Positions 1-8,282 of a stretch of DNA of 54,663 nucleotides are shown here, piece by piece. Under the pieces are notes generated by a model. The model worked only from the letters and a program-made list of their open reading frames with translations, was not told the DNA's origin and made no database searches. Position 1 is the first letter of the stretch; every line of letters begins with the position of its first letter. The translations under genes and the position numbers were made by a program. Source of the DNA: Acidobacteriota bacterium (GTDB taxonomy: Bacteria > Acidobacteriota > Terriglobia > UBA7540); assembly GCA_021828285.1 (NCBI GenBank), contig JAKASG010000013.1:1-54663 (forward strand), in the 5' to 3' direction.

Positions 1-2
1 AG

Positions 3-1511
3 TTCACGGTAATGAACGAAGGAACGGTCACGGCGACGCAGAACCCCCTGGTGGCGAACTATTCCATAACCGCGCCAAGAACCGCGAAAGTCAGCGTTCA
101 ATTTGGCCCAGACACGAATTACGGCTTGAATACCTGGACGCTCCCGACTCCCTCCGGCGGCGGGACAGTCAACATGCTCGTTGCAGGGATGCGTCCTTCG
201 ACGACCTATCACATGCGGGCCGTTGTCACCTTTCCCGACGGCACCACCTTTCTCGACCTTGATCACGCCTTCACCACCGGCGCTGTCGATCCGACTCTCA
301 TTCCTAACATTAGCATCAACCAACCCGGTCCGCTCACGCCCAACAGCGGTGTTGAACTGCTGGACTTGCTGAACCTCACCGGGACGCCAGCAGGCGAAAT
401 CACGGACGAGGCCGTGGACTTACAAGGAAATCTGATTTGGTATTACCCTTATCCAGTCTCCGAAGGCTTCACACTTCCCATCAAGCAATTGTCGAATGGC
501 GACATGATGGCGATGATTTACAGCGGCGGTCAATATGGCACCGGCGGCCCTGGGGTATTGAGGGAATTCGACTTGGCGGGGAACACGGTCAGAGAGCTGA
601 CCACTGACCAACTGAATAGTGAGCTGACTGCTGCCGGATATGGCAGCTTGACACCCGTCTTTTTCAGCCATGACTTTACCGTCTTGCCCAACGGGCACAT
701 CATCGTGATCGTTGATACGTGGAAGTATAATGTCACACTGACGGGGTATGCGAACCCTGTCGCCCTTGCTGGTGACGTGCTGATTGACCTCGATCAGAAT
801 TTCCAGCCGGTCTGGGTTTGGAACTCGTTCAGTCATCTTGATATCAACCGGCATCCGACTTCCACCGCTAATGATGGGGAAGTATTTCCACCGGATTGGA
901 CTCACGGCAACGCCGTCGCGTATTCACCCGACGATGGTGATCTTGTCCTTTCCATGCGGGCGCAAGACTGGATCATCAAGATTGACTACGAAAATGGTCA
1001 AGGTTCTGGAAAAATCCTGTGGCGATTGGGCAATCAAGGGGATTTTACGCTCACGAGTGGCGGAGCCCCCGCCGCCTGGCAGTATGGGCAACACTACATC
1101 AGCTTCCCCGAGGGAAAAACTGCTGGTGACTATGAGTTGGGGACCTACGACGATGGCAACAATCGGATCATGGACAGTACGGGTACCCTATGCAACCCCA
1201 ACGGCTCTCCGCCCTATCCGTGCTACAGCCGGGCTGTCATCTTTGACATCAACGAAAACAACATGACCGCGAGCGTGGCTTGGCAGGATATTCATCCGTT
1301 TTTCAACGCTGCCTTTGGGACCATGCAACAACTTCCCAATGGCGACGAGGAGTTTACCAATGGCCTTAACGGCTATGCTCCCCTCTCCTCGCAAATTGAC
1401 GAGGTCACAAGAACCAATCCTCCGCAGCTTGTGTGGCAGCTCAACGCGACTGGCATTACCATGTACCGCGGTCTGCGCATACCCAGCCTTTACCCCGGGG
1501 TGCAGTGGTAA
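3..1511 (+). CDS. Arylsulfotransferase (ASST) family protein, 5' end cut by window
   Basis: Secreted or periplasmic arylsulfotransferase-type protein; the family moves sulfuryl groups between phenolic donors and acceptors, and its fold is a six-bladed propeller. The frame is open to the left edge, and the ATG at 12 lies inside the fibronectin-like N-terminal part (LVANYSI, VQFGPDTNYG), so the signal peptide and roughly 40-60 residues are probably outside the window. The hallmark stretch WTHGNAVAYSPDDGDLVLS followed by a segment with KIDYENG and ILWRLGNQGDF fits the ASST core, and HDFTVLPNGHIIV fits a propeller blade. It ends in TAA at 1509-1511. Its substrate cannot be told. Many acidobacterial genomes carry several such genes next to cell-surface functions, and here a glycosyltransferase follows about 100 bp downstream. 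Confidence 0.85.
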   Translation, partial: FTVMNEGTVTATQNPLVANYSITAPRTAKVSVQFGPDTNYGLNTWTLPTPSGGGTVNMLVAGMRPSTTYHMRAVVTFPDGTTFLDLDHAFTTGAVDPTLIPNISINQPGPLTPNSGVELLDLLNLTGTPAGEITDEAVDLQGNLIWYYPYPVSEGFTLPIKQLSNGDMMAMIYSGGQYGTGGPGVLREFDLAGNTVRELTTDQLNSELTAAGYGSLTPVFFSHDFTVLPNGHIIVIVDTWKYNVTLTGYANPVALAGDVLIDLDQNFQPVWVWNSFSHLDINRHPTSTANDGEVFPPDWTHGNAVAYSPDDGDLVLSMRAQDWIIKIDYENGQGSGKILWRLGNQGDFTLTSGGAPAAWQYGQHYISFPEGKTAGDYELGTYDDGNNRIMDSTGTLCNPNGSPPYPCYSRAVIFDINENNMTASVAWQDIHPFFNAAFGTMQQLPNGDEEFTNGLNGYAPLSSQIDEVTRTNPPQLVWQLNATGITMYRGLRIPSLYPGVQW

Positions 1512-1613
1512 GGCCCTGAGCAGGGGATTACGCGGCGTGCACTCCGAGCTGGGGCTTTCATTTTTTTGCCGCGAAGGGTCGCCGTCGCTGCTGGATTTTC
1601 GGCGGCAAAAAGC

Positions 1614-2750
1614 GTGCGTTTAAGCGTTATCATCCCCGCTCATCGTCGGCCTGAATCTCTTTCCAAAATTCTCGACGCTCTTGCACGGCAAACTTTCCCC
1701 CTCGCGGATTTCGAAGCCATCGTTGTTGTGGACGGGCCGGACGCGGCAACCGAGACTTTGCTGCGAGAAGCGCAGGTTCCATACGAACTTCGCTGGTTCG
1801 TCCAGCCCGCGAAAGGCGCCTGCGCGGCGCGGAATTTCGCCGTCGAGAAGGCACGTGCGCCGCTGCTCGTTTTCCTCGACGACGACGTGATTCCTTCTCC
1901 CGATCTGCTTGCGCTTCATTCTGCCGCTCACGCGAGCAGGAGGCAGGTGCTGATGGGCGGGGTTCTGCTCGCCGCGGATGCTCCGGACCGCTTGCTGGGA
2001 GAAGCGACGGACTGGACGCCGTCCCATTTTGCGCGCTGCTCCGCTCCCGGTTACGTTCTCACCCACAACGACATCAGCAATGCCAATCTTTCCGTTTTGA
2101 AGGAAGACCTTGTGCGAGCGGGGGGCTGGGATGAAAAGTTTGCCGGCTTTGGCGGCGATGACGACCGCGATCTCGCGCTTCGCCTCCGGGCGCTCGGCCT
2201 CCCTCTGCGCTTCGAGCCGAGCGCTCTCGGATACCATTATCTGATCAAGGGCTGGGAGCGCTGGCTTCACGATATGCGGCAGCTTGGGCGGGCACATCTT
2301 CATTATCTCGGCAAATATCCGGGAGAAGTTCGAGCCACCTTTCTTTACGGATGGCTCAAGGAAGGCTTCGTGCGCCGGGCGATATTCAGGCTTTCTGGAG
2401 CTGCGCCTGAATTTTTCTTTCGCTTTCTCGCGCGCGCCGTGCGAGGCTGGGGAGACCGCCTGAATCCCCGCATCGGGCGTTCGTTTTTGCGGTCTGCCTT
2501 CAAGCTTACGGGCGCCGTTGCTTACTCGCGCGGCTTTTGGGAAAGCCCGGAAACCGCGCGGGCGATTTACAACCGCATTCGCCGCGAGGAAGGCTTTGGA
2601 TGGCGACGTGGCCCATCATTCTACTCGCCGTGGCCGGGGCCGCAGACGCGGCCGGCATCTTTGTTTGGTATGCCTGCGCATATCCAAAATCCCGGATTTT
2701 GGGTCCAGCGATCATCCGGGGTCCGTCGCATCGCCCGCGCGTCGCGCTGA
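1614..2750 (+). CDS. Family 2 glycosyltransferase
   Basis: Transfers a sugar from a nucleotide-sugar donor, probably to a cell-surface glycan. The N-terminus has the GT-A nucleotide-binding strand (LSVIIPAHRRPESL), the DxD-type metal site in VFLDDDVIP, and the acceptor-side motif FGGDDDRDLALRLR with the ED-like acidic cluster. GTG 1614 is chosen because it sits just before the first beta strand; a TTG at 1566 would add 16 unlikely residues. The last 50 codons overlap the N-terminus of the next gene in another frame by 151 bp. That tail is rich in R, P and G and looks less protein-like than the rest, so the native end could lie earlier if there is a sequence error. Confidence 0.82.
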   Translation: MRLSVIIPAHRRPESLSKILDALARQTFPLADFEAIVVVDGPDAATETLLREAQVPYELRWFVQPAKGACAARNFAVEKARAPLLVFLDDDVIPSPDLLALHSAAHASRRQVLMGGVLLAADAPDRLLGEATDWTPSHFARCSAPGYVLTHNDISNANLSVLKEDLVRAGGWDEKFAGFGGDDDRDLALRLRALGLPLRFEPSALGYHYLIKGWERWLHDMRQLGRAHLHYLGKYPGEVRATFLYGWLKEGFVRRAIFRLSGAAPEFFFRFLARAVRGWGDRLNPRIGRSFLRSAFKLTGAVAYSRGFWESPETARAIYNRIRREEGFGWRRGPSFYSPWPGPQTRPASLFGMPAHIQNPGFWVQRSSGVRRIARASR

Positions 2751-3379
2751 CTTTCGACGACGGCCCTCAGCCGCCTTATACCGAACAGATTCTTGAGATT
2801 CTTGCCGATAACCGGACGCCCGCGACGTTCTTCGTTTGCGGCCGAAATGCGGAGCTTTATCCCGGCCTCGTTCGGAGCGCAAGTGTCGCCGGACACTCGA
2901 TCGGCAATCATGCTTACTCGCATCCATATATGTACGGTCTTTCGGTCAAGCGCATCGCCGATGAAATCAGAAGAACCCAGGATGCTGTTGTTCGCGCTGC
3001 GGGCGTGCGACCCCGGTTTTTTCGCCCGCCTTATGGCTCTCGCTGGTTCGGGCTGTATCCTGTCTTGAAGCAAAACAATCTCACGCTTGTTCAATGGTCG
3101 GATACCGGCCGGGATTGGGAATTGCCCGCCGATGAGATCGCAAAGGCGGTGCTTTCAGGTTTGCGCCCGGGCGCCGTGATCGTTCTGCACGATGGCGTGC
3201 AGGCGTCGGGAGGATTTCTTAAGTGGAAATTCGGTCGCAAGGGCGGGGCGCAACAGGAGCCGCCGGGTGAAATCCCAGCAAGCGCGCGCGCAGCGACAAT
3301 TGCCGCGCTTCCTGCCATTCTTCGCGGCGTTCGGGCTATGGGCTACGATTTTGTCGCTCTCGAGGAATTTGTGCCGTAG
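2600..3379 (+). CDS. Polysaccharide deacetylase (NodB homology domain)
   Basis: Metal-dependent carbohydrate esterase family 4 enzyme that removes N-acetyl groups from peptidoglycan or an exopolysaccharide. From ATG 2600, 259 residues. An N-terminal hydrophobic segment (WPIILLAVAGAADAAGIFVW) probably anchors it in the membrane. The CE4 motifs are present in order: TFDDGP (base Asp and metal Asp), HSIGNHAYSHP (metal His pair), RPPYGSR and VLHDG. A purine-rich GAGGAAGG lies about 7 nt before the start. The start is inside the upstream glycosyltransferase gene, so the two are probably co-transcribed and may act on the same glycan. Confidence 0.9.
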   Translation: MATWPIILLAVAGAADAAGIFVWYACAYPKSRILGPAIIRGPSHRPRVALTFDDGPQPPYTEQILEILADNRTPATFFVCGRNAELYPGLVRSASVAGHSIGNHAYSHPYMYGLSVKRIADEIRRTQDAVVRAAGVRPRFFRPPYGSRWFGLYPVLKQNNLTLVQWSDTGRDWELPADEIAKAVLSGLRPGAVIVLHDGVQASGGFLKWKFGRKGGAQQEPPGEIPASARAATIAALPAILRGVRAMGYDFVALEEFVP

Positions 3380-3647
3380 TCCTGTGCGGAGCCACCCCGG
3401 CATATGAAGACTCGGGCGGCTTCTCTGGTTTAATCTCGCAGCGGGCAATGACCGTTGAGCGCTCTCAACACTGCTACACCTGGGCCCATCGCTGATGTCT
3501 GATGGGACGCCTCTTTCCGAGCCGCCTCTGGTTAATTCGTACCACGATCCCATTGCTCGGATAGCCTTAGAGTGCGTTGATCACCCTTTAGAGCTGCTTT
3601 ACTCGTTCGAAATAGAATTGAGATCTAACTTCGGTGAGCCTTTGATA

Positions 3648-3725
3648 TGGTAGGCCCGAACGGACTCGAACCGTTGACCTCTACCGTGTCAAGGTAGCGC
3701 TCTAACCAGACTGAGCTACGGGCCT
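3648..3725 (-). tRNA. tRNA-Val (anticodon GAC)
   Basis: Read by eye on the minus strand. The acceptor stem AGGCCCG pairs with CGGGCCT; the D arm starts AGCTCAG; the anticodon stem CTACC/GGTAG encloses loop TTGACAC, giving anticodon GAC (reads GUC/GUU); the T arm is AACGG/CCGTT with loop TTCGAGT. The 3' CCA is encoded (discriminator A, then CCA ending at 3648). All stems pair fully, so this is a normal functional tRNA. It stands alone between two plus-strand genes and shows no flanking integrase or att-like repeat. Confidence 0.96.
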
Positions 3726-4116
3726 GCAGGGACTGAGCTAATCTACGGTCGCCGCACGACATGGTTTTAGGTGTGACGTTCCCCAAAAAATCCCAACCTT
3801 TTCGGAACGCATCGTGAAACCGGATCTCAGCCTACGCGCTTATGATATCACGCAAGTCCGCCTCTCAATCTGAATTCCGGCGAGAATTCCTATCGCGCTG
3901 TAGCCTTCCGCGCTTCGCGGATCGGCCGTCAAGCCGAAGGTCAGCGTGCTGCCCGTCGTGACGGAGAGCGCCGGCGCAATGCTCCTGCCGCTCAAGGCAA
4001 CCGATTGCGGGGTGCCAAAGACCCCACTGCCGCGCGCCGCTGTGCACGCCCGGCGCGAGCGGATTCTTTCTTCTAGACAAACGCGGCCGAGTGCGGCACA
4101 CTTTTCGACTCACACC
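3726..4116. other. Intergenic stretch with a possible protein-coding relic
   Basis: No intact gene. On the minus strand a frame ending in TAA at 3840-3842 reads FGTPQSVALSG followed by a serine/threonine-rich beta-like stretch (ALSVTTGSTLTFGLTAD) up to about 4070. This resembles the end of a choice-of-anchor-D or Ig-like repeat, but it has no start and no upstream domain. It may be a decayed fragment of a secreted protein. I see no clear promoter or Shine-Dalgarno for the fabV gene that follows. Confidence 0.3.
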
Positions 4117-5310
4117 ATGCCGCCACAGGTTATTCAGCAACGAAAGCGCGGATTCATTTGCGTCAACGCACATCCGGAGGGTTGCCGCCTGAACATCGAG
4201 CGGCAGATTGGGCGGGTTCGCGCGGCGATGCCGCGGGTGAGCGGGTCGCCGGTCGCGCTCATCATCGGCGCTTCCACGGGCTACGGCCTTGCCTCGCGTA
4301 TTGCCGCCGCGTGGGGACTTGGCGCGAGCACGCTCGGCGTTTTCTTTGAACGCGCGCCGAAAAATGGCACGACCGCTACAGCGGGCTTTTATAACACAGC
4401 AGCGCTTCATGAAGCCGCCCAGCGCGAGGGCCTGCTCGCCCGCAGCGTCAATGGCGACGCGTTTTCGGATGCCATCAAGCGACAGGCGGCTGAAATTCTT
4501 CACAAGGATTTTGCCCCGATTGACCTCGTAATTTACAGTCTCGCGTCGCCGCGCCGCATCCATCCTCGCACGGGTGCGATCCACGATTCGGCGCTCAAAC
4601 CGGTCGGCGAGCCCTTCTCAAGCCGGACGATTGACCTGAAAAGCGAAAAAATCATTCCTGTCACGCTCGACCCCGCGACGGAGAAGGAAATTGCCGACAC
4701 CATCGCCGTGATGGGCGGAGAAGACTGGCGGATGTGGATGGAAATGCTGCTCGCCGAAGGCCTGCTCGCACCGGGCGCGCGGACGCTCGCTTATTCTTAC
4801 ATCGGTCCGCAGGTGACCTGGCCGATTTACCGCGACGGAACCATCGGCCGCGCCAAGCAGGATCTTGAGGTGACCGCGCGTTCTCTCGACGCGATGCTCG
4901 GGTCCAAGCTGGGCGGGAGCGCGGCGATCAGCGTCAATAAAGCTGTCGTTACGCAGGCCGCAGCCGCCATTCCCGTGGTGCCGCTTTATCTCAGCATTCT
5001 CCTTCGCGTGATGAAAAGCGACGGAACGCACGAGGAACCCATTGACCAAATCGTTCGCCTGCTCCGCGATCACCCCATGGCGGGCAGGAGCGGCCTGCTC
5101 GACGCCGAGGGCCGCATTCGCCTCGACGCTTTAGAGCTTGCGCCCAGCGTTCAATCGGGCGTTGCCCGCATCTGGCTTGAAACCACGAGCGAAAATCTCT
5201 ACGAACGAACCGATTTTCGCGGCTTCAAGCGCGCTTTCGATAACCTTTTCGGTTTCGACGTTGATGGCGTGGATTACGCGGCTCCGGTCGAAACCGATTG
5301 GTCGTGGTAG
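4117..5310 (+). CDS. fabV: Enoyl-[ACP] reductase FabV (trans-2-enoyl-CoA reductase type)
   Basis: NADH-dependent reduction of the trans-2 double bond in the last step of each fatty acid elongation cycle. From ATG 4117 it is 397 residues, the usual FabV length, and begins near the conserved RGFICVNAHPEGC. It has the extended Rossmann motif VALIIGASTGYGLASRIAAAWG, the GVFFER and YSLASPRR motifs, AVMGGEDW, and the catalytic Tyr-x8-Lys pair (Tyr238, Lys247), the long-spaced variant that separates FabV from FabI. The frame stays open further upstream, but those residues match no FabV. No good ribosome site is visible. FabV is generally insensitive to triclosan. It is the only enoyl reductase in this window. 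Confidence 0.96.
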   Translation: MPPQVIQQRKRGFICVNAHPEGCRLNIERQIGRVRAAMPRVSGSPVALIIGASTGYGLASRIAAAWGLGASTLGVFFERAPKNGTTATAGFYNTAALHEAAQREGLLARSVNGDAFSDAIKRQAAEILHKDFAPIDLVIYSLASPRRIHPRTGAIHDSALKPVGEPFSSRTIDLKSEKIIPVTLDPATEKEIADTIAVMGGEDWRMWMEMLLAEGLLAPGARTLAYSYIGPQVTWPIYRDGTIGRAKQDLEVTARSLDAMLGSKLGGSAAISVNKAVVTQAAAAIPVVPLYLSILLRVMKSDGTHEEPIDQIVRLLRDHPMAGRSGLLDAEGRIRLDALELAPSVQSGVARIWLETTSENLYERTDFRGFKRAFDNLFGFDVDGVDYAAPVETDWSW

Positions 5311-5441
5311 GCCGCTTTCGAGCGCCCGAGGCTGTCATTGCTCTGCCGGATAACGGCCACGCGGGCTCTCCTTGACCCTCATTCTGCGGCCTTCAATCGC
5401 CTCTCGCGCGCGGGAATCCGCGGCTTTTCCGCCGCGTTTGC

Positions 5442-5470
5442 TTGACTTAGGCGGATGCATCGGATAGTTT
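5442..5470 (+). promoter_or_regulatory. Possible sigma-70-type promoter
   Basis: TTGACT (5442-5447), a 17-bp spacer, then TAGTTT (5465-5470). It lies about 37 bp before the start of the following membrane-protein gene. The -35 is good and the -10 weak (3 of 6). Confidence 0.3.
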
Positions 5471-5506
5471 GTGGCGGGCTGACAAAGGAGCGAACCTCAC
5501 AGCTCT

Positions 5507-6577
5507 ATGCGCAAGAGCGTTCGGCGATGGATTTGGATGTTGGCGGGCGCAGGCGTGATTGCGCTCATCGTTTTCAACCTTCGCCACAGCCCGGAATGGC
5601 GGCATTTCGATTGGCACGAACTTCTGGCCACAGCCGTCACTGCTGAACCAGGCCTGTTGTTTATCGCCCTGATTACCGTTTTCGTTTCGCACCTGGTGCG
5701 AGCCGTCCGCTGGCAGCTTCTGATGATGCCGGTGAAGCATGGCTCCCTTCGGATCCTCTTCAAGGGCCAGATTCTCGGGTTCAGCTCGATTTACATGATC
5801 GGCCGCACCGGCGAAGTGGTTCGCCCCGCCTACATCGCGCGCAAGGAAGAAGTCTCAATGAGTTCGATGATGGCCGTCTGGCTGCTCGAGCGAATTCTTG
5901 ATGAGATCTGCCTGGTGCTGCTTTTTTCTCTCGCGCTGATGGCCTTGCCGATTGAGATGACAACGCGCCGAGGCTCGGCCGTTCTGGTGACGCTTCGTCA
6001 CGCGGGCGACATGCTCCTCGTGCTCGCGATTATCATCGTCGCCCTGGTGGTCGTGTTTCGATGGAAAACGGAATTTTGCGCTTCGATGGTCGTTAAGGCG
6101 CTCGTTTTCTTTCCGGAGCGTTTCCGCCATGGCGCTCGGCGATTTTTGAATTCCTTCTCGGACGGTCTGCGGGCGGTCCAGGGGCCGAGGGGTTTATTCG
6201 GCGCCATCGTACTGACGGGTCTCCTCTGGGGCGTCAATGGAAGCACTTTTTGGCTTGTGTTGCATAGCCTGCGAGGAACGCTCGGCGGGCTGCCATGGCT
6301 CGCCGCCGCGCTCGTCATGTTTTGCGCCTCGCTCGGCTTGGTTGTCCAATTTCCGGGCATCGGCGGAGGATATCAGGTTGCCATCATCCTCGCGCTCACG
6401 GAAGTCTTCAGCATCCAAGCGGCCGTCGCCACCGGTGCGGCCATCCTGATCTGGCTGTTGATTTCTTTGCCCATCATGGCGGTTGGCCTCGGCATTCTTG
6501 TCCACGAAGGGATCACGCTCCGCAAGCTCGAAGCGCTGGCCGAGCAGGGAGAAGCTGCCGTGGAGTCGGGTGGATGA
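5507..6577 (+). CDS. LPG synthase-TM / flippase-like integral membrane protein
   Basis: Polytopic inner-membrane protein of the UPF0104 / lysylphosphatidylglycerol-synthase transmembrane family (PF03706), 356 residues with about eight hydrophobic segments. Family signs are VSHLVRAVRWQLLMMP, GFSSIYMIGRTGEVVRPAYIARKE near residues 90-110, and the C-terminal FPGIGGGYQVAIILALTEVF. The soluble synthase domain of MprF is absent. Members without it are usually annotated as putative lipid or glycolipid translocases, and no substrate can be given here. An AAAGGAG lies about 16 nt before the ATG, rather far. It stands alone between fabV and nrdR on the same strand. Confidence 0.85.
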   Translation: MRKSVRRWIWMLAGAGVIALIVFNLRHSPEWRHFDWHELLATAVTAEPGLLFIALITVFVSHLVRAVRWQLLMMPVKHGSLRILFKGQILGFSSIYMIGRTGEVVRPAYIARKEEVSMSSMMAVWLLERILDEICLVLLFSLALMALPIEMTTRRGSAVLVTLRHAGDMLLVLAIIIVALVVVFRWKTEFCASMVVKALVFFPERFRHGARRFLNSFSDGLRAVQGPRGLFGAIVLTGLLWGVNGSTFWLVLHSLRGTLGGLPWLAAALVMFCASLGLVVQFPGIGGGYQVAIILALTEVFSIQAAVATGAAILIWLLISLPIMAVGLGILVHEGITLRKLEALAEQGEAAVESGG

Positions 6578-6659
6578 TTGCTCTCGTGCCGCCAATTTCC
6601 CGGATGTTTCTGACGCGGTGATTCTTCGGCGGCGCTTTTGAAGCGCCGTCTTTCCAGCC

Positions 6660-7121
<462 letters not shown>

Positions 7122-7196
7122 CGCTCGCTCAAACGGGCGCTCCTCGGTGATCCGGCCGGCGGGCCGCCGCTTCCGTTGGCTCGTTCTGATCGCGGG

Positions 7197-8219
7197 CTAA
7201 GCCCTGCGCTCCCAAACAAAAGCGCCGAACGCGCGGAGGGGGCGAAAGCCGAGCCGTTCGTAGAGGCGCACCGCGCCGGCGTTGAGCGCGGTCACGGTCA
7301 GCGAAATTTCCGAGTAGCCCGAGAGGGAGAGTTTGCGGAAAGCGGCTTTCAACAGGGCTGTGCCGACACCGACTCCCTGGAATTCGCACCCAACCGCGAT
7401 TTGGGGAATGTGCGCCGTGCCGGCGCGCACGCGCGTGATGGCGAGCAGCCCCGCGAGTTTTCCTGAAGACCGATGCACGACGATTTGCGATGCATCCGGC
7501 AGAAACTCGCCGCAGCCGTTCGAATGCGCGACGTTGTCGAGCAGGCGCGCCACGCCCTCGCGCGAACTGTATTGATCGTTCAACACTGCGTCAACGTGGC
7601 GATGGTAGGTGCGCCAAAGCAAATCCCTCCCCTCAAGCTCGTGCTTGCGGCTCCACGGCTCGAACCGAAAATCGCCCTCGGGCGCTTCGGGAATCACGGA
7701 GGGCGCGGCCGCGTTGCTGGAAGATACAGCGGCGTGTTCCGGGACGGCAATCGGCGCGGCCAAGAATAAGCGCACATAAGCGTCGAAGGCGTGGGAGTGA
7801 AAATGAGGCTCGAGCATTTCAAAGGGAAAGTGAGGAAGCTGTGCTTCGATTCTCGATACTCCGAAGTCGTGAATCAGCGTATTCACCGAGCGGGCGATGA
7901 GTTCAGCGGCAAGAGGACCGTTCGACTCCATGTCTTCGACGAAAAGATCGGCGATCAGTCCCTTGCCGTCCTCAGCAAAGTAGAAGCAGTAAGCGCGCGG
8001 CCGGCCGCCGCCGACGACCGCATGGCCCATCAGCCGTTTTTCTTCAAGACAATTTGAAATCAGACGGGAGGAAGGCGAATAGTCCCAGTGGAGCCCGTCG
8101 AGCCAGGCGCGAGATTCCGCGGCGAGAAGAGGCGCAAAATCGCTCGCATCAAGCCTGCGAATTTCCTGAATTTCGAGATCCAAGGCGCAATCCTCCCCTG
8201 CCGCTCTGCGCGCCGTCAC
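7197..8219 (-). CDS. GNAT family N-acetyltransferase
   Basis: Acetyl-CoA-dependent acyltransferase of unknown substrate, 340 residues from a GTG start. The C-terminal 150 residues form a GNAT domain with motif A (IAVGCEFQGVGVGTALL, the Q-x-x-G-x-G acetyl-CoA loop) and the end ALNAGAVRLYERLGF. The N-terminal half (about 1-165) has GNAT-like spacing but no clear acetyl-CoA loop, and may be a degenerate second domain. It is the last gene of the minus-strand run, 63 bp after tgpA, and converges with nrdR. Confidence 0.85.
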   Translation of the reverse strand: MTARRAAGEDCALDLEIQEIRRLDASDFAPLLAAESRAWLDGLHWDYSPSSRLISNCLEEKRLMGHAVVGGGRPRAYCFYFAEDGKGLIADLFVEDMESNGPLAAELIARSVNTLIHDFGVSRIEAQLPHFPFEMLEPHFHSHAFDAYVRLFLAAPIAVPEHAAVSSSNAAAPSVIPEAPEGDFRFEPWSRKHELEGRDLLWRTYHRHVDAVLNDQYSSREGVARLLDNVAHSNGCGEFLPDASQIVVHRSSGKLAGLLAITRVRAGTAHIPQIAVGCEFQGVGVGTALLKAAFRKLSLSGYSEISLTVTALNAGAVRLYERLGFRPLRAFGAFVWERRA

Positions 8220-8282
8220 CAGTATATCGGATACGCCTCTCGGTCCGCGCGGGACCTTCGTGCGAACAAGCCAAAGATTGAA

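Noticed and set aside
3648-3725. tRNA gene as an integration site for a genomic island
   Set aside because: No integrase, no partial tRNA copy and no direct repeat of the tRNA 3' end found in the window.
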